This document shows, one piece after another, positions 33,789 through 44,460 of a stretch of 64,000 nt of DNA. Source of the DNA: Schlesneria paludicola DSM 18645 (GTDB lineage: Bacteria > Planctomycetota > Planctomycetia > Planctomycetales > Planctomycetaceae); contig NZ_JH636435.1 in assembly GCF_000255655.1 (NCBI RefSeq), forward strand, positions 3,050,960 through 3,114,959, read 5' to 3'. Numbering within the stretch: position 1 is the stretch's first letter; every line of letters starts with the position of its first letter. Below the pieces are notes generated by a model that saw only the letters and a program-made list of their open reading frames with translations, did no database searches and was not told where the DNA came from. The translations under genes were made by a program, and so were the position numbers.

Positions 33789-36700
33789 TCAGGCTTCGTC
33801 CGCGCCCGATTCACTTTCGCTCGTCGGAGGAGCAAAACCACGACGCAGCGTATTCTCGGTCACGTTGATCGGAATCAAGAAGTGCTTCAAGTAGTCTGGT
33901 CCGCCCGCCTTGCTTCCGATACCGCTCAGCTTGAAACCACCGAACGGCTGCCGCGCCACCAGAGCACCCGTGATCGGGCGATTCAGATACAAGTTGCCCA
34001 CGACAAACTCTTGACGGACCCGTCGCAGGTTCGCGGGACTGCGACTGTAGCAGCCACCCGTCAGTGCATAGTCGGTTCCATTGGCGATCGTGAGAGCCTC
34101 GTTGAAGTCTTTTGCCTTGAACACAACCAGGACCGGTCCGAAGATCTCTTGTTGAGCCAATTTCGCATCTGGTGGAACTTCGACGAAAATATGGGGGCCA
34201 ACGTAGTACCCCTTCGAAGCCAGCTTCGCATCGACTTCGCCGTAGAGAAGTTGGCCCTCGGTCTGACCGTGTTCGATATATTTCAGAATTCGGTTGTACG
34301 AGTCTTCGTCGATGACAGGGCCGATATCGGTGGCGGGATCGTCCGCGGGCCCCACTTTCAACGACTTGGCAGCTTCCACCAATCGTGAGAGAAATTCATC
34401 GTAGGCGTCTTCCAGCACGATCACGCGCGAGCAGGCCGAGCATTTTTGACCGGCATACCCAAAGGCGCTTTGAGCAACCCCCACGACGGCTTCGTCCAAG
34501 TCGGCATCGCTATCGACGATGATGGCGTTCTTGCCGCCCATCTCGGCAATGACGTGCTTGACGCCCAGTTGCGAAATGTGCGACGCAGCAGCCTGTTCAT
34601 TGATGGCGAGGCCAACGGGCCGCGATCCGGTGAAGGCGATCATATCGACGTTGGGACTGCCCACCAGTTCGGGACCGATCTCTTCGCCGACACCGGGCAC
34701 GAAACTGACAACGCCATCGGGAATACCAACGGTCTGAATGATTTCCAGCAGTTTCGTCGCAACCACAGAGGACTGCTCAGACGGCTTCATCACCACGGTA
34801 TTCCCCGTGACGAGTGCCGCTGCGGTCATGCCCGTCAGAATTGCCAGCGGAAAATTCCACGGAGCGATCACGGCGACCACGCCACGGGCACGATAGAAAT
34901 AGCAATTTTCTTCGCCGGGCAAGTCCGTCCGCAGCGGCGCGTCGAGATACCGCATCTGCTGCGAATAGTAGACGCAAAAATCGATCGCCTCACAGACTTC
35001 GGCATCGGCTTCCGCCCAGGGCTTTCCACACTCATAGACCTGCCAGGCCGCCAGTTCGTACCGACGTTCGCGCATTTCCTTGGCCATCAGCTCGAGATAC
35101 TCGGCGCGATACTGCACTTCGGTCTTTGCCCAGGCGGGCTGAGCACGTCGGGCGGTATCGATGGCCAACACGACATCGTCGGCGGTCGCCGATGCGATCC
35201 GGCCAATGACTTGAGACTTCTTCGAAGGGTTCAGCGAAACCATCATCGAGCGCGCGTGAATCGCTTTTCCCCCGATGACAATCGGATACTCCTTGCCCAG
35301 ATCGTCGCTGACGGTATCGAGCGCCGACAGCATGGCCTCGCGGACGTCTTCACGAGAGAAGTCCGCAATCGCTTCGTTGACGAATTCCGGTCGCACAGGT
35401 TGCTTCTTCGGGGTGCTACTCGCGAGTCTGGCCGGCTTCATCAGTAAATCCTCGATCTTGACGTTCTCGTCATAGCTATGTCGCAAAAAGGAATCGTTCG
35501 ACGTGTTCTCGAGTAATCGCCTTACGAGATAGGCCATTCCCGGCATCAACTGGCCGAACGGTGTGTAAATTCGAACGCGGTAGCCCAATTCGCTGAATGC
35601 CCGGGCCTGCTCACCGGCCATCCCATACAGCATCTGCAATTCGAAGGCGCTGTCGGGGACATTCAGCTCCTTTGCGGTCGCAATGACGTACGACAAACTG
35701 CGTAGGTTGTGGCTGCCGAACGCCGGCTGCAACACGGTGTAATTTTCGAGCAGCAGTCGAGTCAAACGCTCGTAATTGTCATCCGATTGCCACTTTTCTT
35801 CGAAGACGGGCGACGGCCAGTTCCGGCTTTGGGCGATGACGGTTTCGTAGTCCCAGTAGGCCCCCTTCACCAGTCTGATCCAAACCGGCGTACCGCGTTC
35901 CTGGGCCCATTCCAATAGTCCCATCACATCGCGTTCAGCCTCGGGAAGATATGCCTGAATGACGATTCCAACATCCGCCCAATCACGAAATTCGTCTTCC
36001 AGCAATGTCTGCTTGAAGATGTCGATCGTCAGATCTTTGTAGGCATACTGTTCCATATCCACATGGACGTATGCGTGGCTTTCCCGAGCCTTGCGCAGCA
36101 GTGGCCGCAATCGCTCTTTGACGGCCGCCGCAGTCCCGAGAACGTCCATGGGACGGAAGTGACTGACGAGTGCCGACAGCTTGATGGAAACATTCACGCG
36201 GGGAATCGCACGTTCGTGATCGTAGTCGGTCTGCGCATTTTCCGGCCACGCATTGACCACTGGCGCCAGACCGTCGATCAGCTCCAGGTACGACCGCTGA
36301 TACGCTTCGGCCTCGGCCTCGGAAATGACGGCTTCGCCCAGGAGATCGAGCGTGAACGCAAAACCCTGCTTGCGGAGCGAAGTGACACCGGTCAAGACTT
36401 CGCTGACATTTGAACCCGCAATAAACCGCCGAGCCATTCGGGCCGCGTTTCCGCGAGCGTTGTAGGCCAAGGCTCGCGACAGCACGGAATCGGGAGACAG
36501 GTGTTCGACCCCGAACCGAACCATCTCGATCGCAAGTGGCAGGTGTTCTTTGACTTCCAGAAAGTATTCTTGCAGGTGCCGCGTGACATCGCGATGTGTC
36601 TTCAAGCGAGGAAGCACATCGACGAAGCGAAACATCTGCACTTTGAGCGATTCGTCGGCCATGGCAGCGCCGAGAATGCGGTCATCCCACCAGCGCCGCT

Positions 36701-36938
36701 CGAACATCGACGGCCGCCGCCGCGAGAGATGTTCCCAGATGTCAGTTCCCACACGCTGAGTTTCAGCCTCAACCCGCGCAGCATCCCATTCCGTCGGCGT
36801 CTGGACTGCCACGGTTTCAGGTGCCACTTTCTTCCGAGTCGGAGGGCTTGAGACCTCCGGATTCGAGACATCGGTTTCGGCGTTTTTTTTCGTAGACTTT
36901 TTGGCCAAGGTCGCATCCGTGCTGAACGGGAAACGCAA
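33789..36938 (-). CDS. putA: Bifunctional proline dehydrogenase / glutamate-semialdehyde dehydrogenase
   Basis: About 1040 residues. The PRODH domain (roughly 110-470) has the FAD TIM-barrel signatures FTLDLLGEAVIS, VNVSIKLSALVS, VHVDMEQYAYKD, WIRLVKGAYWDYE and ELQMLYGM. The aldehyde dehydrogenase domain (540-1030) has VVAVIAPWNFPLAILTG, FTGSRPVGLAI, the general base in IAEMGGKNA and the catalytic Cys in YAGQKCSACSRVIV. It oxidises proline to glutamate in two steps. There is no DNA-binding N-terminus, only a lysine-rich leader. No ATG exists near the N-terminus; TTG at 36938 or 36908 is the likely start, so the first residues are uncertain. Confidence 0.93.
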   Translation of the reverse strand: MRFPFSTDATLAKKSTKKNAETDVSNPEVSSPPTRKKVAPETVAVQTPTEWDAARVEAETQRVGTDIWEHLSRRRPSMFERRWWDDRILGAAMADESLKVQMFRFVDVLPRLKTHRDVTRHLQEYFLEVKEHLPLAIEMVRFGVEHLSPDSVLSRALAYNARGNAARMARRFIAGSNVSEVLTGVTSLRKQGFAFTLDLLGEAVISEAEAEAYQRSYLELIDGLAPVVNAWPENAQTDYDHERAIPRVNVSIKLSALVSHFRPMDVLGTAAAVKERLRPLLRKARESHAYVHVDMEQYAYKDLTIDIFKQTLLEDEFRDWADVGIVIQAYLPEAERDVMGLLEWAQERGTPVWIRLVKGAYWDYETVIAQSRNWPSPVFEEKWQSDDNYERLTRLLLENYTVLQPAFGSHNLRSLSYVIATAKELNVPDSAFELQMLYGMAGEQARAFSELGYRVRIYTPFGQLMPGMAYLVRRLLENTSNDSFLRHSYDENVKIEDLLMKPARLASSTPKKQPVRPEFVNEAIADFSREDVREAMLSALDTVSDDLGKEYPIVIGGKAIHARSMMVSLNPSKKSQVIGRIASATADDVVLAIDTARRAQPAWAKTEVQYRAEYLELMAKEMRERRYELAAWQVYECGKPWAEADAEVCEAIDFCVYYSQQMRYLDAPLRTDLPGEENCYFYRARGVVAVIAPWNFPLAILTGMTAAALVTGNTVVMKPSEQSSVVATKLLEIIQTVGIPDGVVSFVPGVGEEIGPELVGSPNVDMIAFTGSRPVGLAINEQAAASHISQLGVKHVIAEMGGKNAIIVDSDADLDEAVVGVAQSAFGYAGQKCSACSRVIVLEDAYDEFLSRLVEAAKSLKVGPADDPATDIGPVIDEDSYNRILKYIEHGQTEGQLLYGEVDAKLASKGYYVGPHIFVEVPPDAKLAQQEIFGPVLVVFKAKDFNEALTIANGTDYALTGGCYSRSPANLRRVRQEFVVGNLYLNRPITGALVARQPFGGFKLSGIGSKAGGPDYLKHFLIPINVTENTLRRGFAPPTSESESGADEA

Positions 36939-37146
36939 GTTGTCGGACCGGGGATTCTATGCGAGCCCCCGCGCGATTGGGTAGAGTGTCATTCAAAACC
37001 ACGATTGTCGAGGTCTAGATTCCGGCCAAATTCGCTGGAACACCCGACAGACGCCATTTTCCAGGTGTTACACGGCATCGATCGCGGTGAACAACAGAAC
37101 CTTCGCGACACCAGTCGCATCAGAATTCCACAACGAAAGCCCCCGG

Positions 37147-37890
37147 ATGGCCAAACTGCCACTTCCTTTTTCCAATCAATCCGTCAGTGAATGGACGGTA
37201 CAACTTCAGCAGTCCCCGGCCGCCGAAGACCGTCTGCGCGCCTTGCAGGCCATCAGCCTGCTCGCCCAAACGGATGAAACGAACCGAATCGCCCATAACG
37301 CATTAGATGACGCTGATTCGATGGTGCGAGCGATGGCCGCCCGGCTGCTGGGTCGTGAAGGAATCGAGACATCGAACGAAACACAAGCCAAACTTGTTAA
37401 TTTGCTTGGCGACGATGACCCTGACGTTCAATTCGAATCCGCCCGGACGCTGATCCGGAAAAAGTCGAGTCGAGCGGAACTGGCATTTCCTTCCCTGTTT
37501 GCCCGTCTGGATGAAGCAGAAACCCCCGCACTGATGCTGGCTGCCGTCATTAGTACGCTGACCGAGGCCGACTTGGACCAGCAAACAATCGAACGTGAAT
37601 TCCGCCCACGCGTGACGGCTTGGTTGGAACATGATCGCGGCGAAGTTCGCGAAGCGGTGGCGAGTGCCTTCGCGAAATGGCCCGCAATGTCGGTTCAGTG
37701 CGTCGACCGGTTGATTCCCCTGCTCGAAGACAGCGAGCCGGTTGTCCGCGAAAAGATCGCGATTGCGCTGGGGCAGTCGGGAATCAAAAGCGATTTGATT
37801 CTTGCGGGATTGGAAACAGCCCGCATGGACGAAGACAGTGAAGTCGCGCGTGTGGCATCAGAGGCGCTGGCGAAACTCAAATCCGAGTGA
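37147..37890 (+). CDS. HEAT-repeat protein
   Basis: A 247-residue soluble protein formed of helical repeats: LRALQAISLLAQTD, DSMVRAMAARLLGREG, DPDVQFESARTLIRK, RGEVREAVASAFAKWP, EPVVREKIAIALGQSG, DSEVARVASEALAKLK. These are HEAT/PBS-lyase-like units used for protein binding; no catalytic domain is present. The ATG at 37147 is preferred; an in-frame GTG at 37087 would add 20 residues. It is divergent from putA, but nothing ties it functionally to proline use. Confidence 0.75.
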   Translation: MAKLPLPFSNQSVSEWTVQLQQSPAAEDRLRALQAISLLAQTDETNRIAHNALDDADSMVRAMAARLLGREGIETSNETQAKLVNLLGDDDPDVQFESARTLIRKKSSRAELAFPSLFARLDEAETPALMLAAVISTLTEADLDQQTIEREFRPRVTAWLEHDRGEVREAVASAFAKWPAMSVQCVDRLIPLLEDSEPVVREKIAIALGQSGIKSDLILAGLETARMDEDSEVARVASEALAKLKSE

Positions 37891-38037
37891 GTTTTGTGTG
37901 CCAACTCATCAACATCGATTTGCGAGGTGAAATTCCGCATGCATTCATGAACGCAAACCAGACACACACACCCAATCCAGGCGAGTTGGGAAACGTTCGC
38001 TCTCAGATCTTCTAGTCTTCGTTTCTCGAAGATGCAT

Positions 38038-38112
38038 TTCCTCGTTCCTCGCTACCAAGCTTCCGCATTGGTAGTGCCTCATACGATCCCGGTTTCTGTC
38101 GAGCAGGAAAGT
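38038..38112. repeat. Dispersed repeat family R2, copy B
   Basis: About 75 bp align with the left half of copy A at 16707-16782: CCTCG..TACCAAGCT.CCGC.TTGGTA and then TTTCTGTCGAGCA. The hairpin is retained (CTACCAA / TTGGTAG), but the right inverted arm of copy A is absent. Confidence 0.7.
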
Positions 38113-38119
38113 GGCCTGG

Positions 38120-38171
38120 GTTCAAACAAAGGAAACAGGCGCCTGGCGGAGCCAGCCCCCTTTGTTTGAAC
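38120..38171. terminator. Palindromic R1-like hairpin between convergent genes
   Basis: GTTCAAACAAAGG (38120-38132) pairs exactly with CCTTTGTTTGAAC (38159-38171), and the inside has the R1 core GAAACAGGCGCC / GGAGCCAGCCCCC. It lies between the stops of the HEAT gene (plus) and the DUF1501 gene (minus), so it could act as a bidirectional terminator as well as being a repeat relative. Confidence 0.6.
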
Positions 38172-38196
38172 GTTTCTCGGCTCGCCTGGCGCGTTG

Positions 38197-39513
38197 TCAG
38201 GCGAAGAGCTTCAGCAAGGGGTCGCCGTCGTGTGCCACTTTAAACGGGCGGCCTGATTTCGAATGAAACTCTTCCTTAAGAGGCAGCCCCAGTGCGTGGG
38301 CAATCGTCGCGTTGAAATCGGACATCGTGACGCCATCTTCTTCTGGCCGTAAGCCGTCCTGGTCCGAGCGGCCATAGAAGCAGCCCCCGCGAATTCCGCC
38401 GCCTGCGAAGAATCCCGAGAAGACACCCGGGTGATGATCGCGACCTCCGTTCGCATTGATTTGCGGACTGCGCCCGAATTCGGTTCCCAAAACCACCAAT
38501 GTTTTCTCGAGTAGACCTTTGGACTTCAGGTCTTGAATCAAGACAGAGGCGGCTCGATCAAGATTCGCGGCATGCGCTGGCAATTTGTCGTTCTGGTAGA
38601 TGTCGGTATGCATGTCCCAACCACCCAAGCCGATTTCGATGTAACGCACGTCGTGCTCCACCAGCCGCCGTGCCAGCAGACATCCCTGGCCGAATTGGTC
38701 ACGACCGTATTTGTCGCGGACATCGGGCTTCTCTTGATTGAGGTCAAACGCCTTCAGTTCTTCGCTGTGAACGAGTTGATTCGCCTGGCGATAGAATTCG
38801 GTATACGCGTCGACTTGCTTCTGTGGGTATTTCTTACGGAAGCCGCTATCGAACTTGTTGATTAGTTCGAGCCGCTTCTCAAATGACGCTTCGGTCAGAT
38901 ACTTCGGCGTTACGGTGTTCTGAAGTCCCGCGTTGGGATCGCCAATGGGAATCGGCGTGTACGCGGGCTCGAGAAAGCCGGCCCCCGGATGGCGGGCATC
39001 GCCCGAGATCAACACATTGTCTGGAAGTGTTTTGTTCTGTCGTCCGAGAATTTTGAGTGCCCAAGCTCCCATCCCCGGGTGCCGGATCGTGGCGATGTTC
39101 TTGTAACTGGTACGCAGGAGATAGCGCCCGCCGTCGTGATCGCCGGTTTCGGTGTGCAGCGTACGAATCACCGCCAATTCGTTGGCGACTTTGGCCAGTT
39201 CGGGCAGCGTCTCGCCAAATTGCATTCCGGGAACATTCGTCGCGATCCCCTTCGTCTCGCCCTGAGTTTCGCGGCCTGGCTTCAGGTCAAAGGTGTCCAA
39301 GTGCGTCATCGCGCCGTTCATGCAGAGGAAGATCACGTGCTTTGCCGTTCCCCCTTTTTTGCCATCATGCGCAGGCGGTGATGGCTCGGCATCCTTTTTC
39401 ACGGCGGCGCTCAGGGCCGCACCGGGAAGCAGCGACACCCCCAGAAACGTGCGGGCAGCTTGCTCCATAAACAATCGACGTGACACATACGACTGAAATT
39501 CGCTGAACATCAT
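38197..39513 (-). CDS. DUF1501 protein (planctomycete sulfatase-fold, Tat-exported)
   Basis: A 438-residue protein with a twin-arginine-type leader (S-R12-R13[23 protein letters not shown]). The body has the DUF1501 signatures [91 protein letters not shown] and [19 protein letters not shown]1501 belongs to the alkaline-phosphatase fold and is nearly always encoded beside a DUF1549/DUF1553 gene in planctomycetes, as here (72 bp downstream of it). The pair is thought to act on sulfated or other polysaccharides, but no activity is established. Confidence 0.92.
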   Translation of the reverse strand: MMFSEFQSYVSRRLFMEQAARTFLGVSLLPGAALSAAVKKDAEPSPPAHDGKKGGTAKHVIFLCMNGAMTHLDTFDLKPGRETQGETKGIATNVPGMQFGETLPELAKVANELAVIRTLHTETGDHDGGRYLLRTSYKNIATIRHPGMGAWALKILGRQNKTLPDNVLISGDARHPGAGFLEPAYTPIPIGDPNAGLQNTVTPKYLTEASFEKRLELINKFDSGFRKKYPQKQVDAYTEFYRQANQLVHSEELKAFDLNQEKPDVRDKYGRDQFGQGCLLARRLVEHDVRYIEIGLGGWDMHTDIYQNDKLPAHAANLDRAASVLIQDLKSKGLLEKTLVVLGTEFGRSPQINANGGRDHHPGVFSGFFAGGGIRGGCFYGRSDQDGLRPEEDGVTMSDFNATIAHALGLPLKEEFHSKSGRPFKVAHDGDPLLKLFA

Positions 39514-39584
39514 TCATGACTCACGACATTGGACGGACCGCCAAGACACGACACATTAGGACGATTGTCCCACCATCCGTACGA

Positions 39585-41579
39585 TCACTGGATGAACAGG
39601 AACTCACGCGTATTCACCAGTGCCCAGACCACATTTCCATAACCAGCGTCACCATGCGCCTTCACTTCGCCCAAAGCCGCCTGACGTTCTTCGGCCGAGG
39701 GCTTTCTGGCCAGGATCGAGAGAAACACAATGTCGACCCGCGCCTCGGGTGACTTGTCGACGAAGACGTTCTTGCAAAGCACAGAGGTTGGTTCGAGCAG
39801 CATGTGCGTGATCGGACCATTGAACATTTGCAGGACTTGAGGAACCGAACCATCGACGGATGAGGCCTCGATTGATTCACGATCTGACTGACCGAATTGT
39901 CGCAGAAAGTGTCCGGGCGGCCGGGGCGAGGGCAATTCGGAGGCACGCACCAGCAGCGTGCCCTTATAGGAATGATCCTTATCACGCGCTTCACGCGTTT
40001 TCCTCAGTTCAGCAGATCGTAGTTGCTGATCGCGTTTGTAAACTAGATCGGCAGTTGCCGTTGCCAGATCAATATTCACGAGCTTCGCCTCGACGGAAGC
40101 AGGCTCGGCCTGATACTCGTTCGGCTTGTAGGCAGCCAGCGTGATAAAGCTGTCCCAGACCTGTTCTGCCGTCATTCGTCGCAGAATTGGGCCGGGGAAA
40201 TGGAACTCGTCGCCGGGATTCACCTCGGCGTGCGCCGCTTCGCGCTGATACGCCTTGGTGTTGTAGATGATCCGCAAATACTCCTTCAGATCAAACTTGA
40301 CTCTGACCATTTCTGCGGTGAGAAACTCCATTAATTCCGGATTCTCGGGCTGGCTGTCATCTTTGATGTCATCAATCGGTTCGATCAGCCCAACACCAAA
40401 AGATTTCTTCCAAAGACGATTGGCGATCGTCTTGCCAAATCGTGGATTCTCGGCCGAAGTCAGCCAGCGAGCGAACGCGATTCGTGGCGGCTCGTCTTTC
40501 TCCAGCTTCGCCTGAGGTTCGAAAATGGTCTTCGGATCGACGGCCTGCTTGGGCTTCGCGTCATCGTACTGATAGTCATGGGGCAACTGCAGCTTCGCAG
40601 GACGGTCATAGACCTCCGCCAGATTGCTGACCAGCAGTCGATTGTATTTTCCACCGCCATCGAACTTCGGATCGACCTTCTTAAGGTCCGTTCTCAGTTT
40701 GTTGACGACGTTGCCGCCACCAAACTTCTTATCCCCCGCACCCCGTCGGGTTGTGGTGCCGAACGTGAATGCGGCCATTTCGTAGAACTCTTTCTGAGTC
40801 CATCGATCGAACGGATGGTTATGACATTGCGCGCATCCGATCTGGGTCCCAAGGAAGACTCGGACCGTGTTATTCATTGCATCGAGCGGCATCCCGGAAT
40901 CACGGAGAATGTATCCTGCCGCGGGGTCATCCCAGATCTTTCCCTCTGCCGTCAGCATCTCGTACACGAACTTGTCATACGGCATGTTCATCTCAAGGCT
41001 GACTTTCACCCATTCGCAGTAGGGACGGCCTGGAACATTGTTGGCGATCTGGCCATCTTTGAGTCGCAGAATATCTGCCCAGTAGTTGTAGAAGTTGCTC
41101 GAATACCCTTCTTGACTGAGAAGCGAATCGATCAACCGGGAGCGTTTCTCGTGATCAGGACTCGTCAGAAACGCTCTCGTTTGCTGAAGCGTCGGGATCG
41201 TGCCGACAATCTCTAGATAGATGCGACGCAAGAATTGTTCGTCGCTCGTCGGCGTATTCGGTGAAACCTGATGCTTCAGCAGATTGGCATCGATCAGTTC
41301 ATCGATCCTCGCCGCTGACGCCAACGCGGCTTTGCGGGTCGAAGCATCGATCTTTGCAATCTGTTGTGAGCGTAGTGGCGCGTGAACCGCGGGTTCGGCT
41401 TTCTTTTTTTGTTTTGGTTTCCGATTCCCGGGGACGGTCTTCGGCTGAGCGGCTTGGAGCTGCGACGCCACGAACGATATCCCGCGATCGATCGAAGACA
41501 TTCCAATCACTTCGACCGCGACAATCACAATCAACAAGTTACGTAGCTGTACCATGGACTGACATTCCCGCCGAGCCAT
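39585..41579 (-). CDS. DUF1549/DUF1553 protein
   Basis: A 664-residue exported protein with an N-terminal membrane/signal segment ([16 protein letters not shown]). DUF1549 occupies about 85-290 ([64 protein letters not shown]) and DUF1553 about 350-640 ([51 protein letters not shown] at the end). The C-AQC-H motif in DUF1549 resembles a heme c site (CxxCH). No separate PSD1 cytochrome domain is present. It is the first gene of the two-gene unit with DUF1501. GAGAG precedes the ATG at 41579. Confidence 0.93.
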   Translation of the reverse strand: MARRECQSMVQLRNLLIVIVAVEVIGMSSIDRGISFVASQLQAAQPKTVPGNRKPKQKKKAEPAVHAPLRSQQIAKIDASTRKAALASAARIDELIDANLLKHQVSPNTPTSDEQFLRRIYLEIVGTIPTLQQTRAFLTSPDHEKRSRLIDSLLSQEGYSSNFYNYWADILRLKDGQIANNVPGRPYCEWVKVSLEMNMPYDKFVYEMLTAEGKIWDDPAAGYILRDSGMPLDAMNNTVRVFLGTQIGCAQCHNHPFDRWTQKEFYEMAAFTFGTTTRRGAGDKKFGGGNVVNKLRTDLKKVDPKFDGGGKYNRLLVSNLAEVYDRPAKLQLPHDYQYDDAKPKQAVDPKTIFEPQAKLEKDEPPRIAFARWLTSAENPRFGKTIANRLWKKSFGVGLIEPIDDIKDDSQPENPELMEFLTAEMVRVKFDLKEYLRIIYNTKAYQREAAHAEVNPGDEFHFPGPILRRMTAEQVWDSFITLAAYKPNEYQAEPASVEAKLVNIDLATATADLVYKRDQQLRSAELRKTREARDKDHSYKGTLLVRASELPSPRPPGHFLRQFGQSDRESIEASSVDGSVPQVLQMFNGPITHMLLEPTSVLCKNVFVDKSPEARVDIVFLSILARKPSAEERQAALGEVKAHGDAGYGNVVWALVNTREFLFIQ

Positions 41580-41775
41580 TCAGGTCTCTCACGTTGTCCT
41601 TGTCTTTCTAAACAATTCAGTACCGTGTTTGTTCCGGCGGTTTCACCGCTTTTCCATCGGTTCGCGGAAGTTGAAGCGGATACACGCATCGCTCGACGAG
41701 GACAAGACTTCCACTACCAAACAATAGCCCATTTCTCGGGCGGCCCCTGTCGTGTTCGCTGATTTTTTCGTGATC

Positions 41776-42777
41776 TCAGCCGATGCCAAATTCGATCGGC
41801 CCACAAGAGTGAACAAATGCCACCTGAGGGTCCGTGGACAACCAAAGCTCGGGCAATCGATTCGAAATCAGTTGCCGATACCCCACGTAGGACGTCGTCA
41901 GGCGTGGATTGATCTCAACAATCGAGACATCCCCCTGCTCTGTCAGCAAGAAATCGATGCCAACGTATCCCACGAGCCCGGGGATTGTCTGACACGTCGC
42001 ACGAACCAACGACTCAATCCGAGTGGTTTGTTCAGCGGAGATCATGGCGGGGATGGCTCCGCCCAAATAGCGAAAACGACCGTCATTGGAGAGCCGCTGC
42101 GTGCCAATCGGTAGGCAAGTACGCCACTGTCCATCCAGGCCCAAGATAGCCACGGTCGACAGGGCACTGCCCGACACAAACGGTTGGCGCAGTGCACGAT
42201 CTGCCAGATTGGCCTGCCGGTATCGCTCTGCGGCAGAATGCCAATCTTGCGTGCTCTTCACCAGGAACGTCAGATTGGAACCGGCGCCGTCACGGGGCTT
42301 CAGGACTAGCGGCGGCGAATCCTTGGGAAAACCTCGATCCCAATCCGCGAGCGCGGTGGGAATTGTCGGCAGGCCACGTGACTGCAAATGCACTGCCAAC
42401 CGCAACTTGTCGCCGCACAGGCCTATCGCCGCAGGCGAACAATTCCACGAGGACACCCCCGCCTCGACCACTCGTCGACAGCGGGACGCGAGAATCCCGT
42501 CAGTCTCTGGTGCGATGACGAGGACGGCGTCTACCACGGACAGCAATTCCTCAAATACGTTCGATTCGTCAGCAGGCCCCTGAACGTGAATCACCTGGCC
42601 GTCAAGATTTGCCCGCACGCCCTGTTGCAGCGTCGTAACAACCTGGAAACCCGGCATCTGGGCAAAGTCGGAGACGAGAGCGGTCAGCATCGCCAACCCT
42701 TCGCGCTGCATCGATTCGCTCGCGCTGCCAACGTCCGCACCGCCGCCAACGAGATATTCGGACACAAAAACGCGCAC
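41776..42777 (-). CDS. ATP-grasp ligase (MfnD / C1-cofactor-associated type)
   Basis: A 333-residue ATP-grasp enzyme. LRLAVHLQSRGLPTIPTALADW and PPLVLKPRDGAGSNLTFLV form the ATP-binding subdomains; VGYVGIDFLLTEQGDVSIVEINPRLTTSYVGYRQL has the metal-binding E-x-N motif. The family pattern (E-x-NPRLTTSY.G) is that of predicted ATP-grasp enzymes linked to tyramine-glutamate ligase of methanofuran synthesis, and planctomycetes are known to carry H4MPT/methanofuran C1 genes. Start is GTG at 42777. No other C1 gene is in the window, so the pathway assignment is tentative. Confidence 0.72.
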   Translation of the reverse strand: MRVFVSEYLVGGGADVGSASESMQREGLAMLTALVSDFAQMPGFQVVTTLQQGVRANLDGQVIHVQGPADESNVFEELLSVVDAVLVIAPETDGILASRCRRVVEAGVSSWNCSPAAIGLCGDKLRLAVHLQSRGLPTIPTALADWDRGFPKDSPPLVLKPRDGAGSNLTFLVKSTQDWHSAAERYRQANLADRALRQPFVSGSALSTVAILGLDGQWRTCLPIGTQRLSNDGRFRYLGGAIPAMISAEQTTRIESLVRATCQTIPGLVGYVGIDFLLTEQGDVSIVEINPRLTTSYVGYRQLISNRLPELWLSTDPQVAFVHSCGPIEFGIG

Positions 42778-43190
42778 CAGACGAGCCCTGCAGTCAACAA
42801 AATTTCAGGAAACGGAACAGTCCGCGAACATCGTAGCAGCCGAGGGAATCGAGGGGGATCGGCACCTAGTCATTCCAAGGGTGTCTTATTTTCAAATCCA
42901 CGCAAAGCCCGCCCCCATCGTTTCAACAAGGCCCCTTGCTGCATCGAATGGTCCATGACATTCGTTGGAAAACTCGGAATCAAGCCGATATGCTGCGAAT
43001 CCGCAGACGGAAGACAAAGATCTCTGGCAGACGCCAGATTCACGAAAATCATCCGTGACGAAACTTCGTAGTGGATGCGGCGTTCCACTGCGAGGCGGCC
43101 TGTTGTGACCGCCAAGCGTTTGAAGTCAGGCCGATCCCGATGCTGGAGCGACTCTCCAGCGACCAACTCGACGAAAATGAGGAATACGAC
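42778..43190. other. Divergent intergenic region, nothing recognised
   Basis: About 410 bp between the ATP-grasp gene (minus) and the oxidoreductase (plus). No supported coding frame, hairpin or repeat family member was seen; it presumably holds both promoters. Confidence 0.5.
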
Positions 43191-44390
43191 ATGGAGACGA
43201 CCAACGGATCGCTCAACCGCAAGCTTCGCATGGCTTTAGTGGGCGGCGGACAGGGCTCGTTTATTGGCCGCGTGCATGCCACCGCGGCGGTGCTGGATAA
43301 TCGTGCGGCGCTTGTCGCCGGCGCTCTCTCCTCTGATCCCGCCCGCGCGAAGGCGTCCGCTCCTGCGTATGATATCGCCAACGATCGTGCCTACATTTCC
43401 ATTGATGAACTTTGCCAGAAAGAAGCGGCACTCCCCGCAGACAAGCGAATCGATTTTGTCACGGTCGCGACACCGAATCACACGCACTTCGCGATCGCGA
43501 AGACCGCCCTGCAAGCGGGATTCAACGTCATCTGCGACAAGCCAATGACGTTCGACCTGGCTCAAGCCGAAGAACTTGCGAAGCTGGTCGAAAAGTCTGG
43601 GGCGGTGTTTGCGGTCTCGCACAACTACACTGGCTATCCCTTGGTGCGTCAGGCACGTGAGATGATCCTGGGTGGCGAGCTGGGCGAAATCCAAGCCATT
43701 CGCTCAAACTACATTCAGGGATGGCTGCGGACTCGACTGGAATCGTCGGACCAGAAGCAAGCCGCCTGGCGTACCGATCCGTCAAAATCCGGTGCGGCGG
43801 GTTGCTTCGGCGATATCGGAACACACGCGTACAATCTGGCCCGATACATGACGGGACTGTTACCCGCCGAAGTGTCTTGCCATCTGAAAGCGTTTGAACC
43901 GGGCCGGAAACTGGACGACTACGGTCATGCCGTCGTTCGATTCGAAAATGGTGGACTTGGATCGGTCACCGCCAGTCAAATTTCGCACGGTCGTGAGAAC
44001 GATCTGTTCATCGAAGTTGATGGAACCAAGGGCGCGATCGCCTGGCGACAGGAAAACCCAAATGAAATGACGTTCCGGCGCAACGGCCATCCACACGCAA
44101 TCTATACCCGCGACCCGAATGCGCCATTCATGAACGCTTCTGGGAAAGCCGCTTGCCGTTTGCCGAGCGGTCATCCCGAAGCCTTCTTCGAAGCATTCGC
44201 CAATATCTACCGCTTTGCGTACGACGATATGGTCAAACGGGCGGCGGGTCAGTCATTTGAGCGTTTCAACACGATTTATCCGAACGTCTACGATGGCGTG
44301 GAAGGGATGTATTTCATCCAGCAATGTGTCGCCAGCAGCGCTCACAACGGTGCCTGGATGCCACTGAAGCATCCGGTCGCCCGACGGTAA
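43191..44390 (+). CDS. Gfo/Idh/MocA-family NAD(P)-dependent oxidoreductase
   Basis: A 399-residue protein with Rossmann motif MALVGGGQGSFIGRVH, VTVATPNHTHFAIAKTALQAGFNVICDKPMTFDLA (catalytic-lysine CDKP variant of EKP), and substrate-domain residues in CFGDIGTHAYNLARYMTG with the conserved D...H. It should oxidise or reduce a sugar or polyol hydroxyl with NAD(P). These enzymes are highly amplified in planctomycetes. GAGGA eight bases before the ATG at 43191 sets the start; the in-frame extension upstream is not needed. A good terminator follows. Confidence 0.92.
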   Translation: METTNGSLNRKLRMALVGGGQGSFIGRVHATAAVLDNRAALVAGALSSDPARAKASAPAYDIANDRAYISIDELCQKEAALPADKRIDFVTVATPNHTHFAIAKTALQAGFNVICDKPMTFDLAQAEELAKLVEKSGAVFAVSHNYTGYPLVRQAREMILGGELGEIQAIRSNYIQGWLRTRLESSDQKQAAWRTDPSKSGAAGCFGDIGTHAYNLARYMTGLLPAEVSCHLKAFEPGRKLDDYGHAVVRFENGGLGSVTASQISHGRENDLFIEVDGTKGAIAWRQENPNEMTFRRNGHPHAIYTRDPNAPFMNASGKAACRLPSGHPEAFFEAFANIYRFAYDDMVKRAAGQSFERFNTIYPNVYDGVEGMYFIQQCVASSAHNGAWMPLKHPVARR

Positions 44391-44421
44391 CGCCCGCAAA
44401 TTGTTTTTTTCGTCGACATCC

Positions 44422-44460
44422 AATGCTCGCGAGCCGTCGCTTTGACAGTTCGCGAGCATT
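44422..44460 (+). terminator. Hairpin terminator after the oxidoreductase
   Basis: AATGCTCGCGA / TCGCGAGCATT, an 11-bp perfect stem with a 17-base loop, followed by TCTCATTTTC, 31 bp after the stop codon. The remaining gap up to 44851 shows nothing else. Confidence 0.7.

Noticed and set aside
34446-35447. A 333-codon plus-strand frame inside putA
   Set aside because: Antisense to the well-conserved aldehyde dehydrogenase domain; no independent support.
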